From NCBI RefSeq assembly GCF_018613805.1, contig NZ_JAGGPL010000011.1, positions 1 to 64,000 of the forward strand: DNA of 64,000 nt, in the 5' to 3' direction. The translations under genes were made by a program, and so were the position numbers. The stretch comes from Arthrobacter sp. ISL-48. Lineage in GTDB: Bacteria; Actinomycetota; Actinomycetes; Actinomycetales; Micrococcaceae. This document shows positions 40,564 to 48,297 of the stretch, one piece after another (within the stretch, counting starts at the first letter, position 1; each line of letters starts with the position of its first letter). The notes beneath the pieces were generated by a model. That model searched no databases and was not told the DNA's origin. It was given only the letters and a program-made list of their open reading frames with translations.

Positions 40564-41552
40564 GCGGCTCTCCTGGCTCTGATTCGTTCCACGGCGCGCA
40601 GCCTTGCGGAAGCGGCGCGGGGGTTTTCTGCGATTTCGACGGCGGTGGGCACTTCTGTGCCTTTAGTCAGGGTCTTGAGTTCGGCCTTGTGTTCCTCAAG
40701 CTCCACTGGGAATCCGAGCGGAGCCGAGGATTTAGAGCGTGCCTGGAAGACGCTCTTGACGATCTTGTCTTCAAGAGAGTGGTAGGACATGACCACGATG
40801 CGCCCGCCCAGGGCGGTGGCCTCCACAGCAGCAGGCACGGCCCGCTCCAGTACTTCGAGTTCCTCGTTGACCTCGATCCGCAGTGCCTGGAACGTCCGCT
40901 TTGCGGGGTGGCCGCCTGACTTGGCGGCGGCGGCCGGAACCACCGACCGGATCTGCTCGACGAGCTCGCCGGTGGTGGCGAAAGGCTTCACAGAGCGGGC
41001 TGCCACAATTCTGTTGGCGATCCGGCCGGCAAACTTCTCCTCGCCCCATTTCCGGATAATCCTGACCAGCTCGTCTTCGCTGTAGTTGTTCACCACATCA
41101 GCGGCGGTCTGGCCCCGGCTGGTGTCCATACGCATGTCCAATGGAGCATCAAATGAGTAGGCAAAACCGCGCTCACGTTCATCCAGCTGGAGTGAGGAGA
41201 CGCCCAGGTCCATCAGGATGCCGTTAACCTCCGGGACGCCCAGGTCAGCGAGCACATCACTGATCTCGTCATAGACGGCATGGACCAGATCGATCCGTGA
41301 CGCGAAGGGGGCTAGCCGCTCCCCGGCAAGGGCCAAGGCCTCTTCGTCCCGGTCAATGCCGATCAGGTGCAAGTCGGGGAAACGCTTCAGCATGGCCTCG
41401 GAGTGGCCACCCATGCCCAGCGTTGCGTCAATGGCCACAGGAGTTTCACCCTTGCGGCGGGCGGCTTCGAACCCTGGCGCCAACAAGTTGATGCACCGGT
41501 CCCTCAGGACCGGCACATGGCGTTCGGACGTCGGCTTCGGTTGATCGTTCAT
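40560..41552 (-). CDS. rsmH: 16S rRNA (cytosine(1402)-N(4))-methyltransferase
   Basis: The 330-residue RsmH (MraW) methylates N4 of C1402 in the ribosomal decoding centre. [15 protein letters not shown] opens the protein, [14 protein letters not shown] is the SAM-binding loop, [33 protein letters not shown] is a run of RsmH signatures, and [18 protein letters not shown] is a late conserved block. A hairpin of the mraW RNA type lies 80-125 bases upstream in its leader. Confidence 0.97.
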   Translation of the reverse strand: MNDQPKPTSERHVPVLRDRCINLLAPGFEAARRKGETPVAIDATLGMGGHSEAMLKRFPDLHLIGIDRDEEALALAGERLAPFASRIDLVHAVYDEISDVLADLGVPEVNGILMDLGVSSLQLDERERGFAYSFDAPLDMRMDTSRGQTAADVVNNYSEDELVRIIRKWGEEKFAGRIANRIVAARSVKPFATTGELVEQIRSVVPAAAAKSGGHPAKRTFQALRIEVNEELEVLERAVPAAVEATALGGRIVVMSYHSLEDKIVKSVFQARSKSSAPLGFPVELEEHKAELKTLTKGTEVPTAVEIAENPRAASARLRAVERIRARRAA

Positions 41553-41628
41553 GCCTTCGTCCTTTCCTGGCCTGAGCTGCTTGGTTGTGGCTTCTTGAGC
41601 CAGATCCCCATCCGCGCCTATCGTTCAT

Positions 41629-41676
41629 GCCCGCCTGGCTCCGGGGAAGTGAGCCAGGTTGGCCGTCCGATGGGCG
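41629..41676 (-). ncRNA. mraW RNA motif in the rsmH leader
   Basis: On the minus strand CCTGGCTC and GAGCCAGG (41634-41658 in plus coordinates) form an eight-base stem closing a nine-base loop that contains CUUCCCC; a GCCC/GGGC outer pairing makes a longer, interrupted hairpin. A hairpin with CUUCCCC in its terminal loop, in the untranslated region before mraW (rsmH), is the published description of the actinobacterial mraW RNA motif. The match here is to loop, structure, strand and location; covariance was not computed. Confidence 0.8.
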
Positions 41677-41722
41677 GCTGGAGATCTCGTTCAAGAAGCG
41701 GTCCGGCGTCCGTTCCCGGTGA

Positions 41723-42151
41723 TCACAGGATCCCCGGAATGGCGTCGTCGGTTTCAGAGAATGCGGTCTCCTTCTCTGCCAGGTACTCGTTCCAGGCTTG
41801 GGCATCCCAGATCTCGGCGCGGGTCCCTGCCCCTATAACGGCCAGTTCCCTGCCGAGGCCTGCGTACTCCCGGAGCGCCGGTGGAATGGTCACACGCCCC
41901 TGCTTGTCAGGTACCTCGTCCGAGGCTCCAGAGAGAAAGACGCGAATGTAGTCCCGCGCCTGCTTGGAGGAAATAGGCGCCTCCCGCATTTGCTCGTGGA
42001 CCCGTCCGAATTCCTGCTCACTGAAGACGTAGATGCAGCGCTCCTGGCCCCTTGTGAGAACCAGGCCGCTGGCGAGTTCCTCACGGAACTTAGCGGGGAG
42101 GATGATCCGGCCCTTTTCATCCAGACGCGGTGAGTGTGTGCCCAGGAACAC
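41723..42151 (-). CDS. mraZ: Transcriptional regulator MraZ
   Basis: A 142-residue DNA-binding protein made of two SpoVT/AbrB-like half-domains, each with the [14 protein letters not shown] or [14 protein letters not shown] signature. MraZ forms a ring that binds direct repeats upstream of its own operon and adjusts expression of the division and cell-wall cluster. The start is GTG at 42151. It is followed by 170 bases of leader RNA before rsmH, and is preceded by three 10-bp repeats. Confidence 0.96.
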   Translation of the reverse strand: MFLGTHSPRLDEKGRIILPAKFREELASGLVLTRGQERCIYVFSEQEFGRVHEQMREAPISSKQARDYIRVFLSGASDEVPDKQGRVTIPPALREYAGLGRELAVIGAGTRAEIWDAQAWNEYLAEKETAFSETDDAIPGIL

Positions 42152-42216
42152 TGGCCCACCACCTGTCTGCCGTCAGGAACTGCACATCCCCCGTATTGCA
42201 ACTACCCTCTTATATC

Positions 42217-42248
42217 CTCCACATTACTCCACTTTCCCCCACAGTCAA
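42217..42248 (-). promoter_or_regulatory. mraZ promoter with three MraZ-type 10-bp repeats
   Basis: On the minus strand TTGACT (42243-42248) and TAATGT (42221-42226) are spaced by 16 bases. Between and across them TGGGG (42237-42241), TGGAG (42227-42231) and TGGAG (42217-42221) recur with exact 10-bp spacing, the TGGGN-n5 pattern of MraZ boxes. Binding would cover the spacer and -10, consistent with autorepression. Confidence 0.75.
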
Positions 42249-42314
42249 CGCAAGATGAGCCACCGTTCCCCCATTTGGACGAACTCTGCCCTGTTAAACC
42301 GGGTGAAGTGGCCG

Positions 42315-42329
42315 TGGTGGAAAGTGGAG
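42315..42329 (+). promoter_or_regulatory. Plus-strand MraZ-like repeat pair 1
   Basis: TGGTG and TGGAG are 10 bp apart, joined by GAAAG, resembling the repeats in the mraZ promoter but on the opposite strand. No plus-strand gene follows. Confidence 0.3.
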
Positions 42330-42412
42330 GGGTTGAACGCGGCGCTGGGCTTCAACGCAACGTCGCTCACTTAAGGCACGCCGACTTTGACGCAACAGAC
42401 GTCGCTTAAACG

Positions 42413-42440
42413 CAAAAGACCCGCCATAGCGGGTCTTTTT
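42413..42440. terminator. Bidirectional Rho-independent terminator
   Basis: The arms AAAAGACCCGC and GCGGGTCTTTTT with a four-base loop give T-runs on both strands. It can end the minus-strand DUF3040 transcript (147 bases past its stop) or an unknown plus-strand RNA. Confidence 0.85.
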
Positions 42441-42460
42441 GCTGCGGCCCCGGGGCCGGC

Positions 42461-42475
42461 TGGAGGAAAGTGGAG
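42461..42475 (+). promoter_or_regulatory. Plus-strand MraZ-like repeat pair 2
   Basis: Two perfect TGGAG copies are 10 bp apart, joined by GAAAG, matching the core of the mraZ promoter repeats. No plus-strand gene follows. Confidence 0.3.
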
Positions 42476-42586
42476 GACCGATGCAGCTGCATCGGTCAGC
42501 TTGGCGGTACCTGCACATCAGGGAGGATTGCCGCATCGTGAATGGGCAACTCAGGAGAGATTGGTGCCTTAGAAAGAGTTAACGCC

Positions 42587-42961
42587 TCAGGATTCGCCGC
42601 GGCGCCGTTCGTCCCAGCGCTCTTCCAGGCTACTCATGAAGGAACTGCGGGATTTGCCCGACTTCCCGGCACTGCCAGCGGGACGAGGCTTACCGCCTGC
42701 GGAGTTACGCATCGTGGCAAAGTAGACGCCGCCTCCCATAACGACGAACCCCAGAACGCCAACGAAAATGTTTTGGAGCGTGACGCCCACCAGGAGGAGG
42801 AAGATCCCTGCCAACGCGCAAAGGACGCCGATCACCACATGCCGGGTGGACCATGAGCGGCCCGGGTCCGAGCCCATTGAATTAGCGAACTTTGGATCGT
42901 CCTCGTGCAGCTGCTTCTCCAACTGCTCAAGCAGCTTCTGTTCGTGCTCCGAGAGGGGCAT
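42587..42961 (-). CDS. DUF3040 membrane protein
   Basis: A 124-residue protein starting MPLSEHEQKLLEQLEKQL, the hallmark of DUF3040 proteins, with two hydrophobic segments (about residues 44-62 and 66-84) and a basic Ser/Gly/Lys-rich tail ending in ERWDERRR. The family is restricted to actinobacteria, usually lies next to the mraZ end of the dcw cluster, and has no known function. An AAGGAGG ribosome site ahead of the ATG at 42961 fixes the start and rules out a 24-codon extension. Confidence 0.92.
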   Translation of the reverse strand: MPLSEHEQKLLEQLEKQLHEDDPKFANSMGSDPGRSWSTRHVVIGVLCALAGIFLLLVGVTLQNIFVGVLGFVVMGGGVYFATMRNSAGGKPRPAGSAGKSGKSRSSFMSSLEERWDERRRGES

Positions 42962-43223
42962 CACGACCTCCTTAAGTAGGCCAACGTCCGGGCTGGTCCC
43001 AGCCAGTGCTTCTGCTCGGATAACGACCGGCACACCGTAGAGGTTCCCGGTCCGCCGGCGGTGGCGGAACTGGAGTCCACGGCATGTGGCCGCGTGAGCG
43101 ACAGCATGTTCAGGAGGTCCGGCAGTATCTGAAACTATGTACCTCTAAGGATAGTTTGTTGGAGGCCGTTCTGAAAGACGGCACTGACTTTCCGGATCCG
43201 CTCCTTCGGGCCTGAAATCGGGG
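42962..43223. other. DUF3040-dinB intergenic region with an inverted repeat
   Basis: No gene is seen. AAACTAT (43132-43138) and ATAGTTT (43151-43157) form a perfect seven-base inverted repeat with an inner CCT/AGG pairing, in an AT-rich patch that may carry the DUF3040 promoter or an operator. No convincing terminator for dinB was found. Confidence 0.4.
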
Positions 43224-44450
43224 CTATCCTTGACCGTTTCCTGAATCCAGCAACCGGGCAGGCAGGACTGATTTGCTCCCGAATTTCCGGCTCACCCTGT
43301 CGAGCGCTTGCTCAGCTGCACGCCAGTTATCGTCCCTGCGGTCAAGGCTCAGCTGAAGGGACGTCTGAGCCGTGTCTTCCAACTGCTCTGCCCGGATGCC
43401 GACAAGCCGCACCGTCATGGTCCTGTCTCCCAGCGACTCGAGAAGCTGGAGCGCAACAGCATAGATCAGCTGGGCACTGTCCACCGGCGTATGAACGGTG
43501 CGGCTACGCGTGATGGTGGAAAAATCGGCGTAGCGCAGTTTCAATGCCACGGTCCTGGCCACCAGCCCGGAACCGCGCAGCCGTTCCGCTGTCCGGTGGG
43601 AGAGTCGAAGCAGTTCGCGGTGGAGAATGGCGTCGTCGCCGGTGTCCACGGCAAAGGTTTCCTCCGCCCCGATACTCTTTTCCACCCTCAGCGGAGTCAC
43701 GGGCCGCGGATCTATCCCCCATGACAGCCGGTAGACATGCTCTCCGGTGACGCCCAGCACCTTCTTGAGTGAAGGCAAAGGAGTGGCTGCCACGTCAGCT
43801 ACGGTCCTGATGCCCATGCGGGCAAGAACGTCTGCGGTTTTGGCTCCGACTCCCCACAACGCCCCCACCGGCAGGCTATGCAGGTAAGGCACGGTCTCCT
43901 CGGGTCCGATCAGCAGGAGCCCGTCCGGCTTGCAGCGGGTGGAGGCAATCTTGGCCACGAACTTGCTTGCCGCGATACCCACGGAAGCTGTGATGCCCAG
44001 CTCGTCGGCCACCCGGCGCCGGATCAGTTCCCCGATTTCGCGCGGTGGCCCCAACCGGCGGATGGCGCCACCGACGTCCAGGAAGGCTTCGTCAACGCTG
44101 AGAGGCTCCACGAGTTCGGTGATCGACTCAAAAATACCCATGATCTGGGCGGAGACCTCATAGTACAGTTTGTGCCGCGGTTCGATAATGACGGCATTGG
44201 GACACATACGCGCCGCGATGACCATGGGCATGGCGGATTTCAGTCCGAACGCACGGGCCTCGTACGACGCCGAGAGGACCACCGAGCGGTCCGCCGGGTA
44301 GCCGACGATCACAGGCTTGCCGCGGAGCTCCGGCCTGGTGCGCAATTCCACTGACACAAAGAATGCGTCCATGTCCACGTGCATGATGCAGCTGCGCCTG
44401 AGCTCCCGAAGACGTGCTTCGGTTTGCTGGTTGATCGGCTCGGGCCCCAC
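43224..44450 (-). CDS. dinB: DNA polymerase IV (Y-family, DinB)
   Basis: The 408-residue translesion polymerase. The palm motifs are MHVDMDAFFVSVE (first metal aspartate) and SVDEAFLDVG (Asp-Glu pair); YEARAFGLKSAMP is the fingers signature, GITASVGIAASKFVAKIAS follows, and the helix-hairpin-helix SLPVGALWGVGAKTADVL binds DNA. Near the end QLSLD resembles a weak sliding-clamp peptide. The start is a GTG seven bases after a TAGGAT -10, hence probably leaderless. No actinobacterial LexA box is visible in its promoter. Confidence 0.95.
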   Translation of the reverse strand: MGPEPINQQTEARLRELRRSCIMHVDMDAFFVSVELRTRPELRGKPVIVGYPADRSVVLSASYEARAFGLKSAMPMVIAARMCPNAVIIEPRHKLYYEVSAQIMGIFESITELVEPLSVDEAFLDVGGAIRRLGPPREIGELIRRRVADELGITASVGIAASKFVAKIASTRCKPDGLLLIGPEETVPYLHSLPVGALWGVGAKTADVLARMGIRTVADVAATPLPSLKKVLGVTGEHVYRLSWGIDPRPVTPLRVEKSIGAEETFAVDTGDDAILHRELLRLSHRTAERLRGSGLVARTVALKLRYADFSTITRSRTVHTPVDSAQLIYAVALQLLESLGDRTMTVRLVGIRAEQLEDTAQTSLQLSLDRRDDNWRAAEQALDRVSRKFGSKSVLPARLLDSGNGQG

Positions 44451-44463
44451 AACTGCAATCCTA
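44451..44463 (-). promoter_or_regulatory. -10 element placing a leaderless start at dinB
   Basis: On the minus strand TAGGAT is separated from the dinB GTG by seven bases and there is no ribosome-binding site, so the message probably begins at the start codon. Confidence 0.55.
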
Positions 44464-44524
44464 GCCTTTGGTACTGACTAAACTGGAGGCTGAATCCGGC
44501 ATCAACACCAGGAGGAATGTCCCT

Positions 44525-45052
44525 GTGACGGTCATTGGAAATCTTAAACCAGCACGTTTGGCCGCTCTCGCGGCCGGTGCCGTACTGGTGCTCGCCGCTT
44601 GCAGTCCGGCGGCTCCTGGAGTGACCGCCTCCTCCACAAGCACTCCGTTGCAGGCCACAACCCAGTCCACCGCCACAGCTTCTGCCAGTCCGTCCGCTTC
44701 GCCAGGGACCTCGGCTACCGTGGGGGCGCTCGTTGCAGGCTTCCCGCAAAAGCTCCTGCCCCTGATGCCCGGCGCCACAGTGATTTCCAGCAGCTTTGAC
44801 AAGGGTGCGACGCCGGCAACCGTAGCACTGGTGGCCAGCGTCACGTCCCCCACTGCCGCCGTCGTCGACTTTTACACCAAGGAGCTGGAGGCCCAGGGCT
44901 TCAAGGCCGTGCCGGGTGAGGCTGTCGGCTCGGTAGCTTCCAAGGACTTTGTGCGGGGCGACAACGAAACGGTTAATCTCGCGGTGGTGGAAGCGGCCGG
45001 CGTTTCCACCTTCACTGTGGGCGCCAACGTGGCAGCTGAGTCAGCAAAGTGA
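44525..45052 (+). CDS. Secreted lipoprotein of unknown function
   Basis: A 175-residue protein with a lipoprotein signal peptide: basic start, hydrophobic segment and an LAAC lipobox with the cysteine near residue 26. A Ser/Thr/Ala-rich linker follows, then a small domain with a FPQKLLPLMPGATVISSSFD beginning and VVDFYTKELEAQGFKAV, a strand-helix pattern seen in small actinobacterial surface lipoproteins. AGGAGG nine bases before the GTG at 44525 sets the start. Its stop overlaps the polyprenyl synthetase start by four bases. No function assigned. Confidence 0.85.
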   Translation: MTVIGNLKPARLAALAAGAVLVLAACSPAAPGVTASSTSTPLQATTQSTATASASPSASPGTSATVGALVAGFPQKLLPLMPGATVISSSFDKGATPATVALVASVTSPTAAVVDFYTKELEAQGFKAVPGEAVGSVASKDFVRGDNETVNLAVVEAAGVSTFTVGANVAAESAK

Positions 45053-46143
45053 CGGTAGCTGAGCAGCTGCGGCTTGAACAGACGGCATTTGTGGCGGCTG
45101 TCGCAGGCGAGCTTACAGACTTTCTCGCTACCCGACAGTCGGTGATGGCAGGCATTTCCCCCGACATCGACCCCATCATGGGCTCCATTTCCAACCTCGT
45201 GACGGGCGGCAAGAGGCTCCGTGCCCTGATGTGCTACTGGGGCTGGCGCGGTGCAGGCGGGGATCCGGAGGCACGTCAGATAGTGACGGCAGGATCAGCG
45301 CTTGAGCTTTTCCAGGCCGCGGCACTGATCCATGACGACATCATCGACCGATCGGACACCAGGCGCGGCGGTCCCAGCGTCCACCGCCGCTTCAGCCAGC
45401 TGCACGATGCCCAGGGGTGGGCCCTGGACAGTGAACGCTTCGGGCACGCCGCCGCCATCCTGACCGGTGACTTGTGCCTGTCCTTCAGTGAAGAAGCCTT
45501 CACTGATATCGGCGAACAGGCCGCGGCCGGGAGCCGGGCACGGCTCATCTTTAACCTGATGCGTGCCGAGGTCATGGCAGGACAATATCTGGACATCCTG
45601 GAGGAAGTGGCCGGGCCGGTCAGGGACCGGGCCGGGGCCGTCACCCGCGCCCAGTCCATCATCAGGTTCAAGTCGGCCAAGTACTCCACTGAGCACCCGC
45701 TGGCCCTGGGCGGCGCTCTGGCAGGAGCGCCGGATGTGTTACTCAGGGGTTATTCAGCCTTTGCCCTGCCGCTGGGCGAGGCATTCCAGCTCCGCGACGA
45801 TGTCCTGGGCGTCTTTGGCGATCCGGTCACCACCGGAAAACCTGCCGGCGATGATCTCCGTGAAGGCAAAAGGACGGTGCTCGTGGCCTTGGCACTGGAC
45901 CAAGCATCCGCCGACGAATCCGCGTTTATCGACGCCAAACTCGGCAGCCCGGATCTTGGTGATGAAGACGTAGCTGAAATCCGGCGCATCATAGAGGAGT
46001 CCGGAGCCCTCCAGGCCACCGAAGTGCTTATTGGCGAATTCGGCACCGCGGCATTTGAGGCTTTGGAAATCCTGCCCCTGGACGAGTTGCCGAAGACGGC
46101 GCTTCGCAGGCTCGCCGAAGCAACGGTCAGCCGCGCATCCTGA
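45049..46143 (+). CDS. Polyprenyl (isoprenoid) diphosphate synthase
   Basis: A 364-residue trans-prenyltransferase that elongates allylic diphosphates with isopentenyl diphosphate. The first aspartate-rich motif is in LIHDDIIDRSDTRRG and the second in LRDDVLGVFGD; GGKRLRALMCYW and VLRG-like GAPDVLLRGYS complete the fold. Residues before the first DDxxD do not show which chain length is made; products could be geranylgeranyl or longer for menaquinone or carotenoids. GTG (45049) overlaps the lipoprotein stop. In mycobacteria idsA2 lies at the same point. Confidence 0.92.
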   Translation: MTVAEQLRLEQTAFVAAVAGELTDFLATRQSVMAGISPDIDPIMGSISNLVTGGKRLRALMCYWGWRGAGGDPEARQIVTAGSALELFQAAALIHDDIIDRSDTRRGGPSVHRRFSQLHDAQGWALDSERFGHAAAILTGDLCLSFSEEAFTDIGEQAAAGSRARLIFNLMRAEVMAGQYLDILEEVAGPVRDRAGAVTRAQSIIRFKSAKYSTEHPLALGGALAGAPDVLLRGYSAFALPLGEAFQLRDDVLGVFGDPVTTGKPAGDDLREGKRTVLVALALDQASADESAFIDAKLGSPDLGDEDVAEIRRIIEESGALQATEVLIGEFGTAAFEALEILPLDELPKTALRRLAEATVSRAS

Positions 46144-46162
46144 GCCCGGGAATTACCGGCAG

Positions 46163-46516
46163 TTACCAGGCCAGGGTTTGTGCCCTGCGCCGGATTTCCG
46201 TTTTGCGGCCTTCACGCAGCGCATCAATGGGACGCCCCCGCAATGATTCGTCCGCAGTGAACAGCCAGACAATCAGTTCCTCATCGGAGTAACCTGCATC
46301 GGACAGGACAACGATGGTGCCCTTAAGGCTGTCGACAACTTCCCCATCTTGGATAAAGGCGGCAGGCACCGACCTTATCCGGCGTTCCCCCACCCGTAGA
46401 GCGGCCAACGCGCGCTCATCAATGAGGCCGTGGACTTTCGTGATGGAAACGTCCAACAACTGCGCGACATCGGGCAAGGGCAACCACTCGCCAACAAGGA
46501 TTTCTACATTACTCAC
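46163..46516 (-). CDS. Rv2175c-like DNA-binding protein
   Basis: A 117-residue protein with an N-terminal helix-turn-helix (WLPLPDVAQLLDVSITKVHGLID) and a C-terminal helical part ending with RRRAQTLAW. The pattern matches Rv2175c of M. tuberculosis, a DNA-binding protein phosphorylated by the kinase PknL. A PASTA kinase lies 1.8 kb away here, on the other side of the LysM gene. The stop is 19 bases from the convergent polyprenyl synthetase gene. Confidence 0.88.
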   Translation of the reverse strand: MSNVEILVGEWLPLPDVAQLLDVSITKVHGLIDERALAALRVGERRIRSVPAAFIQDGEVVDSLKGTIVVLSDAGYSDEELIVWLFTADESLRGRPIDALREGRKTEIRRRAQTLAW

Positions 46517-46791
46517 GCATCAAGGTTGCCATGGCGGGCACCCGGGAGCCTAGTCCGTGCAATTTCAGGATGGGACGCTGGAACGCGGCCAGCTTGAAGG
46601 CAAGAAGACGACACCCCAAAAAACTCTCATTGCCGGCATTGACCGAATTGTTGTGCTAAATGGGATTTCATGAGAGATTCACATAGATCACATCTGTAAC
46701 AGCAATAACTTCAGTAACACTAGTATCAATAATCAAGCCGCACCGCCGCATCCGCATCACCGCACCCGCAGTTGAGAAGAGGATTCCTTCC
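46517..46791. other. Upstream region of the LysM/SLT gene
   Basis: The 275 bases between the divergent Rv2175c-like gene and the LysM gene contain no gene. They include a TTGACC near 46639 and the three TAAC repeats listed separately. I searched by eye for a c-di-AMP (ydaO) riboswitch, often found before such genes, and did not recognise one. Confidence 0.4.
46696..46718 (+). promoter_or_regulatory. Three 9-bp direct repeats upstream of the LysM/SLT gene
   Basis: GTAAC (46696), ATAAC (46705) and GTAAC (46714) recur with exact 9-bp spacing. MtrA-type response-regulator sites are reported as GTAAC-like direct repeats before cell-wall hydrolase genes, but usually with different spacing. Assignment is tentative. 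Confidence 0.4.
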
Positions 46792-48171
46792 ATGACGACG
46801 TCCCGCTCGCCCCAGCCACCCAGGCCGAGTCTGCCCTTGATCGCCGCCACTACGGCAGCCTTGCCCGCAGTGGTCCTGTCGTCACTCGCCCTCGCCCAGC
46901 CTGCTACCGCGGAGCCACGTCCACGGGCTATCCCCGCCACCCTCGCTGCCGCCATGCAAGCGCAGGCCGCGAACACCGCAGCACCCTCCCGCATCGCGGC
47001 GGCTTCGGTCTCCACCACCATTCCCGCGGCCTTCCGTCCCGCCCAGCCGTCAGCTCCTGCGGAATACATGATTGCCCGCGGAGACACCATCAGCAGCATC
47101 GCGGACAAGTACGGACTCGACACCTACGAGGTCCTCAAGCTCAATAACCTCCAGCCGAACACCATCATTTATCCCGGCCAGAAGATCAAACTGTCCGCTT
47201 CCGGGGCCGATACTGCAGCTGCACCGGCAGCCCCTGCCCCTGCCGCCGCGGCTGGAGCCGGTGGCAGCTACACAGTGAAGGCTGGCGACACCCTCAGCGC
47301 CATCGCGGCAGGCCATGGCGTGAAGCTTTCCGACGTATTGAGCTGGAACGGCCTGAACATGCGCTCCATCATCCACCCCGGGCAGAAGATCAAGGTCGGC
47401 GCTGGCGAAGCCGCTCCTGCGGCCGCCCCGGCTACCTCAGTCCAGCCTGCCGCAGCCCCAGCCGCCCCGGCACCAACTCCCGCCGCTGCACCGGCAGGTT
47501 CCTACACGGTCAAGGCAGGCGACACTCTGTCCGCGATCGCTTCCAGGCACGGCGTCAAGCTTTCCGACCTCCTGTCAGCCAACAGGCTCAGCATGACATC
47601 GGTCATTTACCCCGGCAACAAACTGGCCATCCCAGGCGCTTCGGTGCAGCCTGCCTCAAGCCAGCCGGCCGCCAGCGTCACCCCGCTCGTGCCGAGTTCC
47701 TTCCTCGGGTTCAGTTACCCCGCGGCCGTGGTCAACTCGGCGAACGAAAACAAGGCACTGCTCAATGCGTCCCCAGTCCCATCCAGGGAGGAGATGCGGT
47801 CTATCGCCTCGGACACGGCGCGCCAGATGGGCGTTGAACCATCCCTGGCCCTGGCATTCGCTTATCAGGAATCAGGGTTCGACCAGCGGGCTGTATCCCC
47901 CGCCAACGCCATCGGAGCGATGCAGGTAATCCCGACGTCCGGCCAGTGGGCCTCGGACTTGGTGGGCCGCAAGCTCAATCTGCTCAATCCCTATGACAAC
48001 GCAACCGCCGGAGTGGCCATCATCCGTCAGCTGATTGCCACCAGCAAGGACCTGGACAACGCGATTGCAGGCTACTATCAGGGCCAGTATTCCGTGAGCA
48101 AGAACGGCATGTACGACGACACGAAGGCCTATGTGGAAGCCATCAAGGCCCACCAGAAAAATTTCCGCTGA
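46792..48171 (+). CDS. Secreted protein with three LysM domains and a lytic transglycosylase domain
   Basis: A 459-residue exported protein. A signal peptide occupies about residues 1-41 (ending QPATAEP). Three LysM peptidoglycan-binding modules follow (about 92-134, 160-202, 238-280), each with Y(T/M)xxxGDTxSxIA and the GxKIKL-type end, joined by Ala/Pro linkers. The C-terminal domain (335-455) is an SLT-type goose-lysozyme-like transglycosylase: FAYQESGFDQRAVS contains the catalytic Glu360, then GAMQVIP and ATAGVAIIRQL. It likely cuts glycan strands during growth or separation. AAGAGGA lies ahead of the ATG, and a terminator follows. Confidence 0.93.
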   Translation: MTTSRSPQPPRPSLPLIAATTAALPAVVLSSLALAQPATAEPRPRAIPATLAAAMQAQAANTAAPSRIAAASVSTTIPAAFRPAQPSAPAEYMIARGDTISSIADKYGLDTYEVLKLNNLQPNTIIYPGQKIKLSASGADTAAAPAAPAPAAAAGAGGSYTVKAGDTLSAIAAGHGVKLSDVLSWNGLNMRSIIHPGQKIKVGAGEAAPAAAPATSVQPAAAPAAPAPTPAAAPAGSYTVKAGDTLSAIASRHGVKLSDLLSANRLSMTSVIYPGNKLAIPGASVQPASSQPAASVTPLVPSSFLGFSYPAAVVNSANENKALLNASPVPSREEMRSIASDTARQMGVEPSLALAFAYQESGFDQRAVSPANAIGAMQVIPTSGQWASDLVGRKLNLLNPYDNATAGVAIIRQLIATSKDLDNAIAGYYQGQYSVSKNGMYDDTKAYVEAIKAHQKNFR

Positions 48172-48241
48172 GCCCTCCAGAAACTGAGCCATCCAGAAAA
48201 GAACGCCCGCACCGCACGTCAGAGACGAGCGATAACGATAC

Positions 48242-48275
48242 GGGTCCGGATCGCATGTCGATTCGGACCCATTTC
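48242..48275 (+). terminator. Rho-independent terminator after the LysM/SLT gene
   Basis: GGGTCCGGATCG pairs with its complement (one G-U) across a short loop and is followed by ATTTCTTT. It separates the LysM/SLT transcript from the kinase gene. Confidence 0.75.
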
Positions 48276-48285
48276 TTTGCGGCAT

Positions 48286-48297
48286 TAGGATCGAAGG
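48286..48297 (+). promoter_or_regulatory. -10 element placing a leaderless start at the kinase
   Basis: TAGGAT ends six bases before the GTG at 48298, with no ribosome site between. It lies just past the preceding terminator. Confidence 0.55.

Larger units (their letters stand above)
42249..42586. other. Long intergenic region between mraZ promoter and DUF3040 gene
   Basis: No protein gene is evident in these 338 bases. They hold a GTTGAA/TTCAAC hairpin (42332-42356), an imperfect direct repeat of ACGCAAC...GTCGCT (42355-42367 and 42390-42406), a strong terminator (42413-42440) and two plus-strand pairs of TGG-type repeats. A small plus-strand RNA ending at the terminator is possible. Confidence 0.45.

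Noticed and set aside
44451-44524. LexA (SOS) box at dinB
   Set aside because: No GAAC-n4-GTTC-like palindrome is present in the short dinB promoter.
46517-46791. c-di-AMP (ydaO) riboswitch before the LysM/SLT gene
   Set aside because: Such riboswitches are common before actinobacterial wall hydrolases, but I could not recognise the conserved core or pseudoknot here.
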